From JAWWOL01 sp033851545 (GTDB lineage: Bacteria > Actinomycetota > Actinomycetes > JAWWOL01), in contig JAWWOO010000049.1 of NCBI GenBank assembly GCA_033851545.1, positions 1-64,000 on the forward strand: a DNA stretch of 64,000 bases, written 5' to 3'. Within the stretch, counting starts at the first letter, position 1, and each line of letters begins with the position of its first letter. Of this stretch, positions 16,987 through 25,204 are shown piece after piece. Below the pieces are notes generated by a model, which was given only the letters and a program-made list of their open reading frames with translations, was not told where the DNA came from and did no database searches. The translations under genes and the position numbers were made by a program.

Positions 16987-17727
16987 CTACTCGTCGTCGC
17001 TGAAGCCGATCTCGAGCGCGACCTCCATGATCGCCTCGGTCGCCCGCTCCTGGGCCGCCCGCTCGGCGGTGGAGAACTCGCCGAGGAACCCGCGGCCGAT
17101 CATGACCTCCTCCCAGACGACGAGCAGCGAGGCCGCCCGCATGCCGTAGAAGGTCGCAGCGGAGAAGATCGCGGAGGATCCCATGTCGACAGCCACGTGC
17201 CCGGCGCCGTACCAGGACTGGATCAGCTGGCGGGGCTGCGCGAGCAGGGCGGACGTCGTGACCAGCCTGCCGCCGTGCGTCTGGAGACCACGCTCCCGCA
17301 GCGCCCGGTCGGCGGCCTCGACCAGCGAAGGGTCGGCCGTGGACGTGCCGTGGCCGCCGTAGTACTGCGACGTCCCCTCGCCGATGGTCGCCGCCAGGCC
17401 CAGGACGACATCTCCCGTACGGACACCCGGCTGCAGCCCGCCGCAGGTGCCGAGGGCGACCACGGCCGGCGTACCGAGCTCTCCCGCGACATGGATGGGC
17501 TCGACGACGCGCGCTGCTCCCCAACCGCAGCAGTAGAGCACCGGTTGGCCCTTCCACCGACCCCACCACATGTCGGGCAACGCCGTCTCACGGACGTCGT
17601 CGAGTAGGGACAGCCGAGCTGCGGTCCGACGCGCCTGCCACCACGAGTTCTCGACCACGACGAGTCGCGGGATCTCCTTCTCGGTGATGCCCAGCGCACC
17701 CAACCAGCCGGCGTGGTCGAGCTCCAT
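16987..17727 (-). CDS. Nucleoside phosphorylase family protein (PNP/UDP type)
   Basis: A 246-residue member of the purine/uridine phosphorylase fold. VVALGTCGGLQPGVRTGDVVLG matches the phosphate/ribose-binding GTCGGL segment, and VAVDMGSSAIFSAATFYG the MExE/D-type nucleoside region. The enzymes cleave nucleosides to base plus ribose-1-phosphate. The usual Glu-Met-Glu is replaced by Asp-Met-Gly, so the exact substrate is unclear. It starts at an ATG 74 nt from the divergent ACAD-like gene. Confidence 0.75.
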   Translation of the reverse strand: MELDHAGWLGALGITEKEIPRLVVVENSWWQARRTAARLSLLDDVRETALPDMWWGRWKGQPVLYCCGWGAARVVEPIHVAGELGTPAVVALGTCGGLQPGVRTGDVVLGLAATIGEGTSQYYGGHGTSTADPSLVEAADRALRERGLQTHGGRLVTTSALLAQPRQLIQSWYGAGHVAVDMGSSAIFSAATFYGMRAASLLVVWEEVMIGRGFLGEFSTAERAAQERATEAIMEVALEIGFSDDE

Positions 17728-17801
17728 GATCCGATCCTAAGGGTTGCCAGGCCCGGTGGCTGCAGGAGATGAGACCGGTACGACCGCCTAGGGTTGGCCC
17801 C

Positions 17802-18926
17802 GTGGAGGAGAACCCCAGCAGAACCGGACAACTCGACCCGTTGGCCGCCGAAGGCCGGGTCGCCGGGCATCCGCTCGTGCTGGCCGCAGCCGCTCTCGCC
17901 GAGGATCTGCTCCTGCCCTGTGCCGAGGCGGTCGACCAGTCCGAGGTGCCGGCGACGCACGTCGCCGCGATCGGCAGTGCCGGGCTGCTGGCCCCGACGG
18001 CCGCTGCCGAGCTCGGCGGTGGCGGTGCGCCGGCGGCGGTGGGCCGCGCGGTATCCGAGCTGTTGGCCGGCGCGTGCGGATCGACCTGGTTCGTCGTGAC
18101 CCAGCACGGCACTCCGGTACGGACCCTCTCCGGGAGCGCCAACCTCGAGCTGCGCGAGCAGTGGCTGGGAGCACTGGCCTCCGGCTCGGCGCTCGCCGGC
18201 ATCGCGCTCGCCCACCTGCGCCGGCCCGGCCCGCCGCCCGTGACCGGTGTCCGGGTTACCGGCGGCTGGACGGTCTCCGGTCAAGTCCCGTGGCTGACGT
18301 CCTGGGGGCTCGCCGACGTGGTGCTGCTCGGCTTCCGGGACGGCGCCGACGTCGTGTTCGCGCTCGTCCCCGCTGCCGACGGCCCCGGGCTCGTCGCCGG
18401 CGAGCTGTTGCCGTTGGCCGCGATGCAGGCCGCCCGAACCGTTCCGGTACGCCTGGAGTCGTACTTCGTCGCTGAGGCGCAGGTCGCCGAGCGGCTGCCG
18501 TACGAGCAGTGGACTGCCAGGGACGCGACCGCGACCGGCAACGTCACCCCTGCCGTGTTCGGGCTGCTGCGCAGTGTGCTCACCCGGATGCTGGCCGAGG
18601 GTGAGCGGCGGCAGGAGGCCTCGACCGTGGCCCTCGCCGAGCGGCTGCTGGCGGAGGCGTCGGACCTGCGTACCGCTGCCTATGCGCTCATCGACGACGT
18701 GCCCGCGGGTGAGCGGCTGGCCGAGCGGCTGGAGATCCGGGGCGCCGCCCTCGAGCTGGTCACGGTCGCCACCGCCGCGCTGGTAGCCGCAGGCGCCGGC
18801 GGGTCGATGTCGCTGCGGCATCCCGCCCAGCGGTGGGCCCGCGAGGGGCTGTTCCACCTGATCCAGGCGCAGACCCCCGCCGTACGCGCTGCAACCCTCG
18901 ACCGGTTCGCCGCCCGTCGCGGCTGA
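17802..18926 (+). CDS. Acyl-CoA dehydrogenase-like flavoprotein
   Basis: A 374-residue protein of the acyl-CoA dehydrogenase fold. The N-terminal helical part includes GLLAPTAAAELGGGGA, the middle beta domain reads VRVTGGWTVSGQVPWLTSWGLADVVLLG, and the C-terminal helical part ends REGLFHLIQAQTPAVR. The catalytic Glu of true dehydrogenases is not evident, and the end matches the DszC/SfnB-like monooxygenase branch. The GTG at 17802 is chosen for AGGG 8 nt upstream; an ATG at 17769 has its purine stretch directly abutting the start codon. It is convergent with the thioesterase. Confidence 0.7.
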   Translation: MEENPSRTGQLDPLAAEGRVAGHPLVLAAAALAEDLLLPCAEAVDQSEVPATHVAAIGSAGLLAPTAAAELGGGGAPAAVGRAVSELLAGACGSTWFVVTQHGTPVRTLSGSANLELREQWLGALASGSALAGIALAHLRRPGPPPVTGVRVTGGWTVSGQVPWLTSWGLADVVLLGFRDGADVVFALVPAADGPGLVAGELLPLAAMQAARTVPVRLESYFVAEAQVAERLPYEQWTARDATATGNVTPAVFGLLRSVLTRMLAEGERRQEASTVALAERLLAEASDLRTAAYALIDDVPAGERLAERLEIRGAALELVTVATAALVAAGAGGSMSLRHPAQRWAREGLFHLIQAQTPAVRAATLDRFAARRG

Positions 18927-18937
18927 GAGCCCGCTGC

Positions 18938-19780
18938 TCAGTGGCTGCGCGGCCCCCGGCCGACCCGAGCCAGCTGGCGGGCCTGGGCGACCAGCCGGCC
19001 GGTGCTGTCCCAGACGTCGACGTTCTCGTCGAACCAGCCGTCGGACACCAGGTCGGAGCGGGCCCGCACCCGCAGCCATCCGGCAGCCGGGGCCGAGCGC
19101 ACGGTCACCGACATCTCGACCGTCGGCGACCAGCCGAACAGCCCCATCTCGAACACCACTGGCGGCAGCACGTCGGTCGCCACCACCACGGCGAGGGGCG
19201 AGGGCGGGCGGTCGCCGCGCTCCCGTACCCAGGCCCGGATCTCCGGACGGCCGCTGGGGTGACCGGTGAACCAGCCGACGCAGGCGGGATCGAGCCGTAC
19301 GTCCAACGCGTCGAGCAGGGGCACGGGTGTGCCGTCGGGCATCCGCGGGACCCCCGGGATGCAGTCCTCGACCGGGGGCAGCGCGACGGGCGCCGACCCG
19401 GTCCACAGCGGTTCGCTGCCGAAGTCGGCGGCGTCGCCGACCGACACGAGCCCCTCAGCACAGCCGACGCCTGACTGCTCCACCCGTACGCGTACCGCCG
19501 AGACGGTGCGGCCCGAGCGGATCGACTCCACGACGGCGACCGCCGGGCCGAACTCCGGCGGCCGGACGAACGCCGCGCTGATCCCCAGTGGCAGGTCGCG
19601 CCCGGTCTCCGCCATGGCGGCGGCACCGAGGACGGCGAGCAGGTAGCCGCCGTTGGGTCTGCCGCCGATGCTCCAGCCGGGGTCGATCTCGGTCGTCCAC
19701 CGGCCGTCCCCGAGCGGGGTCATCGCGGTGGCGGCGGCGATGTCGCCGGCGGGGGGCGCAGGGCTCAGGGCGTCGTCCAC
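18938..19780 (-). CDS. Thioesterase-family protein (double hotdog)
   Basis: A 280-residue protein with two hotdog-like halves. The first, DPGWSIGGRPNGGYLLAVLGAAA, matches the acyl-CoA thioesterase helix region; the second, FGWSPTVEMSVTVRSAPAAGWLRVRARS, ends in DVWDSTGRLVAQARQLAR, the usual last strands. It likely hydrolyses acyl-CoA. The GTG at 19780 has AGGA 7 nt upstream. Its end lies 11 nt from the convergent ACAD-like gene, a loosely related metabolic partner. Confidence 0.8.
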   Translation of the reverse strand: MDDALSPAPPAGDIAAATAMTPLGDGRWTTEIDPGWSIGGRPNGGYLLAVLGAAAMAETGRDLPLGISAAFVRPPEFGPAVAVVESIRSGRTVSAVRVRVEQSGVGCAEGLVSVGDAADFGSEPLWTGSAPVALPPVEDCIPGVPRMPDGTPVPLLDALDVRLDPACVGWFTGHPSGRPEIRAWVRERGDRPPSPLAVVVATDVLPPVVFEMGLFGWSPTVEMSVTVRSAPAAGWLRVRARSDLVSDGWFDENVDVWDSTGRLVAQARQLARVGRGPRSH

Positions 19781-19868
19781 ACCCCGATCCTGCTCCCGGC
19801 CGGGCACGCGCGTTCAGGCGGGGCACGGAGGAGTCAAGTGGCACCCCGTACGAGCCGATCACACGCAC

Positions 19869-20489
19869 GTGACCAGTGGCGACTTCGACTTCTTCGGCGC
19901 TCCGACCACGCCGCCGCCCACCGGGCCGCCCGCGCCACCGGCGACCGGCCAGTTCGGCACGCCACCCGCCGTGAACCAGTTCGGCAGTCCAGCGGTGAAC
20001 CAGTTCGGCAGCCCTGCCGTGAACCAGTTCGGGCTGCCCGCGACGGCCGCTCCCGTCCGGCCGCTGCCTCTGGCGCCGTCGCCGAGCTCGGACTCGGGGC
20101 GTCAGTTGGGGATGCTCGTCGGGATCGCCGCGGCGATCCTGCTCGCCTTCGGTGGCTTCCTCTGGCTTCAGGCGCAGGGCAAGAAGACGGCGACAAAGGT
20201 GGCCACCAACATCGAGACCCCGATCGTGAAGGCGCACCAGACAGCGGAGACCGTCGACCTGCAGCAGGCCGCACAGTCCGAGGAGACCTACCTCGCCGAC
20301 CACAGCACCTACGCGACCTCCGTCACCGATCTGACCGGTTTCGTCGCGTCGCCCACCACGAAGGTCACCGTGGTGAGCGCCACCACCACGACGTACTGCC
20401 TCCGCGCTGACGACCTGTCGGCGTTCCACGCACCGTCGATGTACGTGTCCTCCGCGTCCGGTGGCGCGTCCACGACACCCTGCAGCTGA
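19869..20489 (+). CDS. Membrane protein with NQFG repeats and a pilin-like C-terminal domain
   Basis: A 206-residue protein. The N-terminus is Pro/Gly/Phe-rich with three tandem 8-residue units ending NQFG, followed by one TM (QLGMLVGIAAAILLAFGGFLWLQAQG, about 78-103). The C-terminal domain (AAQSEETYLADHSTYATSVTDL, then a Cys pair about 65 residues apart) resembles type IV pilin C-termini, where a helix leads into a beta-sheet closed by a disulfide. The usual prepilin peptidase site is absent, so this is not a classical pilin. The GTG start has no clear ribosome site. Confidence 0.55.
   Translation: MTSGDFDFFGAPTTPPPTGPPAPPATGQFGTPPAVNQFGSPAVNQFGSPAVNQFGLPATAAPVRPLPLAPSPSSDSGRQLGMLVGIAAAILLAFGGFLWLQAQGKKTATKVATNIETPIVKAHQTAETVDLQQAAQSEETYLADHSTYATSVTDLTGFVASPTTKVTVVSATTTTYCLRADDLSAFHAPSMYVSSASGGASTTPCS
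19971..20042. repeat. Three tandem 24-bp repeats encoding NQFG units
   Basis: Three units starting GTGAACCAGTTCGG at a 24-bp period; the third is degenerate at its end. They encode the low-complexity cytoplasmic region before the TM. Confidence 0.8.
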
Positions 20490-20583
20490 CCCGCGCTTTG
20501 GTCCTGGGCGCCGCACGTGTGATTCTCGTACCAATGGGCAGGCACTCCCCGCCTGACCGCTACGACGAAGGACGCGACCTCCA

Positions 20584-20847
20584 ATGAACATCGTGTGGGC
20601 GATCATTGCCGGACTGGTCATCGGTGGCCTGGCTCGGCTGTTCCTGCGTGGTCGCCAGCACATCCCGCTATGGCTCACCTGCCTGCTCGGCATCGTGGGC
20701 GGGATCATCGGGGACGCCATCTCGCGCAAGCTGGGGGTGCGCCACACGGCCGGCATCGACTGGGTCCGGCACATCCTGCAGGTACTCTCGGCAGCGGTGC
20801 TGATCGGTGTCATCGAGCCGCTCTGGGCCCAACGCCGGCGCTTGTAG
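20584..20847 (+). CDS. GlsB/YeaQ/YmgE-type small membrane protein
   Basis: An 87-residue protein with three predicted TM segments: MNIVWAIIAGLVIGGLARLF, LTCLLGIVGGIIGDAI and ILQVLSAAVLIGVIEPLW. The GLVIGGLAR and GIVGGIIG motifs define the transglycosylase-associated/GlsB stress family; catalytic activity is not established for it. A strong terminator follows. Confidence 0.8.
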   Translation: MNIVWAIIAGLVIGGLARLFLRGRQHIPLWLTCLLGIVGGIIGDAISRKLGVRHTAGIDWVRHILQVLSAAVLIGVIEPLWAQRRRL

Positions 20848-20861
20848 CCGCTGCCAAGAAC

Positions 20862-20899
20862 GAGGATCGGCTAGGGAAGAGGAGCCCCTAGCCGATCCT
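20862..20899. terminator. Bidirectional hairpin terminator between convergent genes
   Basis: A perfect 15-bp stem (GAGGATCGGCTAGGG with its complement) closes an 8-nt loop. The right arm includes the last codons of the leftward GNAT gene, so it can serve both transcripts. The outer bases GCCAAGA also pair after a short bulge. Confidence 0.8.
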
Positions 20900-21355
20900 C
20901 TTGGCATAGCAGCGGCTGTTCGGGTCGTCGTCGAACGGCGGGAAGCACGGGACAGCCTCGTAGCCAAGGCCGACGTAGAGGCGGGTAGCCGCCGGCTGCC
21001 GCACCCCGGTCTCCAGCTGCATCGTCCGGTACCCCGCTGAGGCAGCCAGCTCCTCGAGCCGCGTCAGCAGTCGACGGGACAACCCGTGGCCGCGTAGGTC
21101 CGGCGCCACGAAGACCCGGTGCATCTGGGCCAGGCCTTCGTCGACGTGGCGGAACCCAGCGCACGCGACCGCTCGCTCGCCGAGGTAGGCGACCAGGAAT
21201 CCGCCGGTCGGCGGGGTGAACTGCCGCGGATCCAGCCGGTTGCGACCGGGCTTGGTGCCGTACAGGGCGGACACCTCCGTGGTCATCGCCGCGGTCAGGG
21301 CGACCGCGTCCGGATGCGACATCGCACGTGAGGCGATCACGAGATCCCGGTCCAT
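20888..21355 (-). CDS. GNAT-family N-acetyltransferase
   Basis: A 155-residue GNAT protein with core motif A at VFVAPDLRGHGLSRRLLTRLEELA, including the acetyl-CoA pyrophosphate loop (RGHGLS), and motif B at TRLYVGLGYEAV. The acetyl acceptor cannot be predicted. The ATG at 21355 is 40 nt from the divergent thioredoxin-NHL gene. Confidence 0.85.
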   Translation of the reverse strand: MDRDLVIASRAMSHPDAVALTAAMTTEVSALYGTKPGRNRLDPRQFTPPTGGFLVAYLGERAVACAGFRHVDEGLAQMHRVFVAPDLRGHGLSRRLLTRLEELAASAGYRTMQLETGVRQPAATRLYVGLGYEAVPCFPPFDDDPNSRCYAKRIG

Positions 21356-21394
21356 GACGGGAATTCTAGGATTGCCAGCTGATTTGATGCTCTC

Positions 21395-23206
21395 GTGGCC
21401 ACCTTGCGCACCGCCCGCGTCCGCGCGCCCGAGCTCTACGGCGCCGGCGGCTGGATCAACACCGAGGGCCCCTTGACGCTGGCCGGCCTGCGCGGCCGGA
21501 TCGTACTGCTCGACTTCTGGACCTTCTGCTGCGTCAACTGCCTGCACGTGATCGACGAATTGCGGGAGATCGAGCAGCGCTACGCCGACGTGCTGGTGGT
21601 GATCGGGGTGCACTCGCCGAAGTTCGCCCACGAGGCCGACCATGCCGCCCTGGTCGCCGCCGTGGACCGCTACGAGGTCGATCACCCGGTGCTCGACGAC
21701 CCGGGGCTGGTGACCTGGAACCAGTACGCCGTACGGGCCTGGCCGACGCTGGCTGTCGTCGACCCTGAGGGCTACGTGGTGGCGCAGATGTCCGGTGAAG
21801 GTCACGGCCACGGGCTGGCCGCGCTGCTGGACGAGCTGATCGCAGAGCACTCGGCCAAGGGGACGTTGCGGCGCGGTGGTGACTCCTACTTCCTGCCACC
21901 CGCCGAGCCAGTGTCGGCGCTGCGCTTTCCGGCCAAGGTCGCCGTGCTGCCCTCGGGCGAGCTGCTGGTCGGGGACGCCCGCAACCACTCGCTTGCGGTG
22001 ATCGACCCTGACGACCTGTCGACGGTCGTACGGCGGATCGGGTCGGAACAACGCGGTCGGTCCGACGGACCGCTGTCGGAGGCTGAGTTTGCCGAGCCAC
22101 AAGGCGTTCTCGTCCTTCCGGCTTCGGTCGCCGAGGCTGTCGGCTATGACGTGGTCGTGGCCGACACCGCCAACCACCTGCTGCGCGGCGTGTCGCTGGC
22201 CACCGGCTTCGTCTCGACGGTTGCCGGTACGGGCGCGCAGTGGCGGCCAGGATCGCCTGTTGCTGGGCCGGCCCTGCAGGTCGACCTCTCGACGCCCTGG
22301 GACCTGGCCTGGTTCGGCGACGCAGTCGTCGTTGCCATGGCCGGCACGCATCAGCTGTGGACGTTCGATCCCTTGTCCCGTAAGGCTTCTGTGCTCGCGG
22401 GGACCACCAGCGAGGGGCTGCGGGACGGGCCCGTGGCCACGGCGTGGATGGCCCAGCCCTCGGGACTGGCGGTCGACGGCGACACCCTGTGGATCGCCGA
22501 CTCCGAGACCTCCGCGCTGCGGACCTTGCGTGGCGGCGAGCTGACAACCGTTGTGGGACAAGGACTCTTTGACTTCGGGCACAGGGACGGTCCCGCTGCG
22601 GATGCGCTGTTCCAGCACCCGTTGGGCGTCTGCGTGCTCCCGGACGGCTCTGTGGTCGTGTGCGACACCTACAACAACGCGATCCGTCGCTATGACCCGG
22701 TGTCCGGCGAGGTGACGACGTTGGCGGTGGGTGTCGCCGAGCCGTCGGGAGCCGTGGTAGTGGCGGGTCAGCTGGTGGTCGTCGAGTCGGCTGCGCACCG
22801 GCTGTCGCGGCCGCTGGCTGAGGGTGCCCTGCGCGTGATCGGCGAGGCCAGGCAGACTCAGCGGCCGGTGACGGACCTGGCCCCCGGCGCCCTGTCGCTG
22901 GAGGTGGTTTTCGACCCCCCGCCCGGCCAGAGGCTCGACGAGCGCGACGGTCCGGCGACCCGGTTGACCGTCAGCGCGTCGCCACCGTCCTTGCTGATCA
23001 CGGGCGAGGGCGCGTCGACCGGCCTCGTCCGCAACCTGGTGCTGGGCGCCGAGGGGTCCGGTGTCCTGCATGTCAGCGCCATGGGGGCGTCCTGCGACAC
23101 CGGCTCGGAGTTTGCCGCCTGCCATGTTCATCAACAGGACTGGGGCATCCCGGTACGTCTGGTCGAGGGTGCCCCGTCGACGCTGACCTTGATGCTCCGC
23201 GGCTGA
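21395..23206 (+). CDS. Thioredoxin-like domain fused to NHL beta-propeller
   Basis: A 603-residue protein. Residues 1-150 form a TlpA/thioredoxin-like domain with the motif WTFCCVNC (Cys45, Cys46, Cys49), the CxxC being C46-V-N-C49. From about residue 180 NHL-type repeats follow (LLVGDARNHSLAVI, VVVADTANHLLRGV, LWIADSETSALRTL, VVVCDTYNNAIRRY), making a six-bladed propeller; a beta-rich tail closes the protein. It resembles the NHLRC2 architecture found in bacteria and animals. No signal peptide is visible, so it is probably cytoplasmic. The GTG start is 34 nt after the GNAT start. Confidence 0.85.
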   Translation: MATLRTARVRAPELYGAGGWINTEGPLTLAGLRGRIVLLDFWTFCCVNCLHVIDELREIEQRYADVLVVIGVHSPKFAHEADHAALVAAVDRYEVDHPVLDDPGLVTWNQYAVRAWPTLAVVDPEGYVVAQMSGEGHGHGLAALLDELIAEHSAKGTLRRGGDSYFLPPAEPVSALRFPAKVAVLPSGELLVGDARNHSLAVIDPDDLSTVVRRIGSEQRGRSDGPLSEAEFAEPQGVLVLPASVAEAVGYDVVVADTANHLLRGVSLATGFVSTVAGTGAQWRPGSPVAGPALQVDLSTPWDLAWFGDAVVVAMAGTHQLWTFDPLSRKASVLAGTTSEGLRDGPVATAWMAQPSGLAVDGDTLWIADSETSALRTLRGGELTTVVGQGLFDFGHRDGPAADALFQHPLGVCVLPDGSVVVCDTYNNAIRRYDPVSGEVTTLAVGVAEPSGAVVVAGQLVVVESAAHRLSRPLAEGALRVIGEARQTQRPVTDLAPGALSLEVVFDPPPGQRLDERDGPATRLTVSASPPSLLITGEGASTGLVRNLVLGAEGSGVLHVSAMGASCDTGSEFAACHVHQQDWGIPVRLVEGAPSTLTLMLRG

Positions 23207-23217
23207 GGGCCGCCTGA

Positions 23218-24258
23218 TCAGCTCTCGAGGTAGGGCCCGATCAGGCTCAGGTCCGCAGGTGACAGCCGGTCGGCCGCACTTGCCGCCTGATGCCAGTACG
23301 GATAGAGCAGTGGCGGCTGGCTGACCTCGTCCAGCCGCGTACGCTCCGCCGGATCCAGCGCCAGGTCGGCAGCGGCCAGGTTGTCTCCCAGCTGCTCGAT
23401 GGTCCGGGCGCCGATGACCACCGACGTCACGGCCTCGCGCCCGAGCAACCAGGCGATCGCCACCTGTGCCGCCGAAACCCCGTGGGACCCCGCAATGTCC
23501 ACCAGCACGTCGACGATGTCGTACAGCCGCTCCTCGTCGTGGATCGGCGGCTCGTTCCACTCCTGGACGACCCGGGAGCCCTCGGGCGGCTGCTGCCCGC
23601 GGCGGTACTTGCCACTGAGCAGGCCGCCGGCCAGCGGGCTCCAGACCAGGACGCCGAGGCCCTGGTCGATGGCGATCGGGAGCAGCTCGTTCTCCGCCTC
23701 GCGCGCCTGCAACGTGTAGTGGATCTGCTGGGACACGAAGGGGCCACCGGCGGCCAGGCCCTTCATCACGTGCCAGCCGGAGAAGTTGGAGACGCCGGCG
23801 TAACGGACCTTGCCGCTGTCGATCAGATGGTCGACGGCCTCGACGATCTCGTCAATCGGCGTCAGGCCGTCCCACTCGTGCAGCTGGTAGAGGTCGAGGT
23901 AGTCCGTCCCCAGCCGGCGCAGGCTCGCCTCGCAGCCACGGATGAGGTGGTGGCGGGAGAGCCCGCCGTCGTTGGGCCCGTCACCCATCGGGAAGCGCAC
24001 CTTGGTCGTCAGCAGCACCTGTTCGCGGCGCGACTTGATCGCTGCCCCGACGATCTCCTCCGAGAGCCCGTCCGAGTAGACGTCAGCCGTGTCGATCAGG
24101 TTGACGCCGGCGTCGAGGGCAAGCTGGATCTGGGTACGGGCCTCGTCGTGCATCACCGCGCCGACCTTGGCGAACTTGCCCCCGCCCCCGTACGTCATCG
24201 TCCCCAGGGTCAGCGCAGAGATCTTGAGTCCTGATCGGCCGAGCTGGCGGTACTCCAT
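23218..24258 (-). CDS. Aldo/keto reductase
   Basis: A 346-residue TIM-barrel NADPH-dependent oxidoreductase. The start MEYRQLGRSGLKISALTLGTMTYG is typical. The catalytic tetrad is visible as Asp/Tyr (LIDTADVYSDG), Lys (VLLTTKVRFP) and His in YQLHEWDG. NADPH contacts lie in the C-terminal SVVIGARTIEQLGDNLAAADLAL. Closest to the oxidoreductase group acting on sugars and small aldehydes. Last gene of a five-gene leftward operon with gaps of 17-32 nt. Confidence 0.9.
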   Translation of the reverse strand: MEYRQLGRSGLKISALTLGTMTYGGGGKFAKVGAVMHDEARTQIQLALDAGVNLIDTADVYSDGLSEEIVGAAIKSRREQVLLTTKVRFPMGDGPNDGGLSRHHLIRGCEASLRRLGTDYLDLYQLHEWDGLTPIDEIVEAVDHLIDSGKVRYAGVSNFSGWHVMKGLAAGGPFVSQQIHYTLQAREAENELLPIAIDQGLGVLVWSPLAGGLLSGKYRRGQQPPEGSRVVQEWNEPPIHDEERLYDIVDVLVDIAGSHGVSAAQVAIAWLLGREAVTSVVIGARTIEQLGDNLAAADLALDPAERTRLDEVSQPPLLYPYWHQAASAADRLSPADLSLIGPYLES

Positions 24259-24275
24259 GGCCCGTCTCCGTTCGC

Positions 24276-25172
24276 TCAGCGCGCACCGAGATAGGTGTGC
24301 GCGAAGTGCGTGTAGTTGTCCTTGACCGTCGCGATCACGCGGGCCTCGTCCCCGTCCGTCAACTGCTGCTCCAGGGCGTCCTCCCAGATCGACCGGCCGA
24401 TCGCGAAGCCGACGAACCCGTCGACGGCGGCCGCAACGGTCAGCCAGTGGTCGAGCCGCTCCCGGGGCGCGTCTCTGCCCAGCACGATGCAGCCTACGCC
24501 GTCGCGTCCGCCGGCCCTGGCCGCCCTGACGACTTCCCTTGCGGCGTCGGCAGTCTCGAGGCCCTCGATCTTCCACAGGGCCGGCTCGACACCGGCGTCC
24601 TGGTTTGCCTTGATCACCTCGACCACGAGCCCTGGCCGGACCTCCCGATCGTACGCGTCCCTGTCGCCTCCGACCGACGCCAGCTGAGCCTCCGAGGCCG
24701 GCACCAGGAGCTCGTACAGGAACGGGACCCGGACGCTGCGCAGCCACGTCGACAGCTCGGCCAGTGGCTGGAGCTGGACCTCCTTGTCGGTGTCGTCAGG
24801 GTTCATCCGGACGAGCACCTTCACGTAGTCGGGCCGGCTGGCGGCGATGTGCGCCGGCGTCTCCTCGCCGTACTCCAGGGCGAACAGCTTCTCGCCGGAC
24901 CTCTCGACCGGGATCGCCAGCACGACCCCGTCGTCCTTGGCTCGCTTCTGCACGTCGGCGCCGAGCAGCTCGTCCACCAGTACGCCGGGCACGCCATCGC
25001 CGAGGTTGTCCCGCGCCGCCAGCAGTCCCTCGTACACCAAGGTCTTGGCGGCCCGCATCCGGGCCAGCTGTTCCGGGTCCGGGTGCTCAGCGTGGAACAG
25101 GCTCTTCTCGAACGAGTCCCGGTGGTCGAGGGCCAGGATCATCAGCGGGTGCGCCGCGCTCGGCAGGTCCAT
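24276..25172 (-). CDS. DUF2090 class I aldolase-like protein (IolC C-terminal domain type)
   Basis: A 298-residue TIM-barrel protein starting MILALDHRDSFEK, with YVKVLVRMNPDD, PFLYELLVPAS and PALWKIEGLETADAAREVVRAAR. The Lys in WKIEG is the candidate Schiff-base residue. DUF2090 is found alone or fused to IolC kinase and relates to LacD-like aldolases of deoxyketogluconate or tagatose phosphates. The kinase is absent here. The aminotransferase and aldo/keto reductase beside it suggest a sugar-acid or amino-sugar catabolic route. Confidence 0.75.
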   Translation of the reverse strand: MDLPSAAHPLMILALDHRDSFEKSLFHAEHPDPEQLARMRAAKTLVYEGLLAARDNLGDGVPGVLVDELLGADVQKRAKDDGVVLAIPVERSGEKLFALEYGEETPAHIAASRPDYVKVLVRMNPDDTDKEVQLQPLAELSTWLRSVRVPFLYELLVPASEAQLASVGGDRDAYDREVRPGLVVEVIKANQDAGVEPALWKIEGLETADAAREVVRAARAGGRDGVGCIVLGRDAPRERLDHWLTVAAAVDGFVGFAIGRSIWEDALEQQLTDGDEARVIATVKDNYTHFAHTYLGAR

Positions 25173-25204
25173 GGCCCGGACCTACCCGTTCCGGCGTCCG
25201 GCAC

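Noticed and set aside
20888..23560. Minus-strand 890-codon frame spanning GNAT and the thioredoxin-NHL region
   Set aside because: Only the last 155 codons are the GNAT gene; the upstream part is the antisense shadow of the NHL gene.
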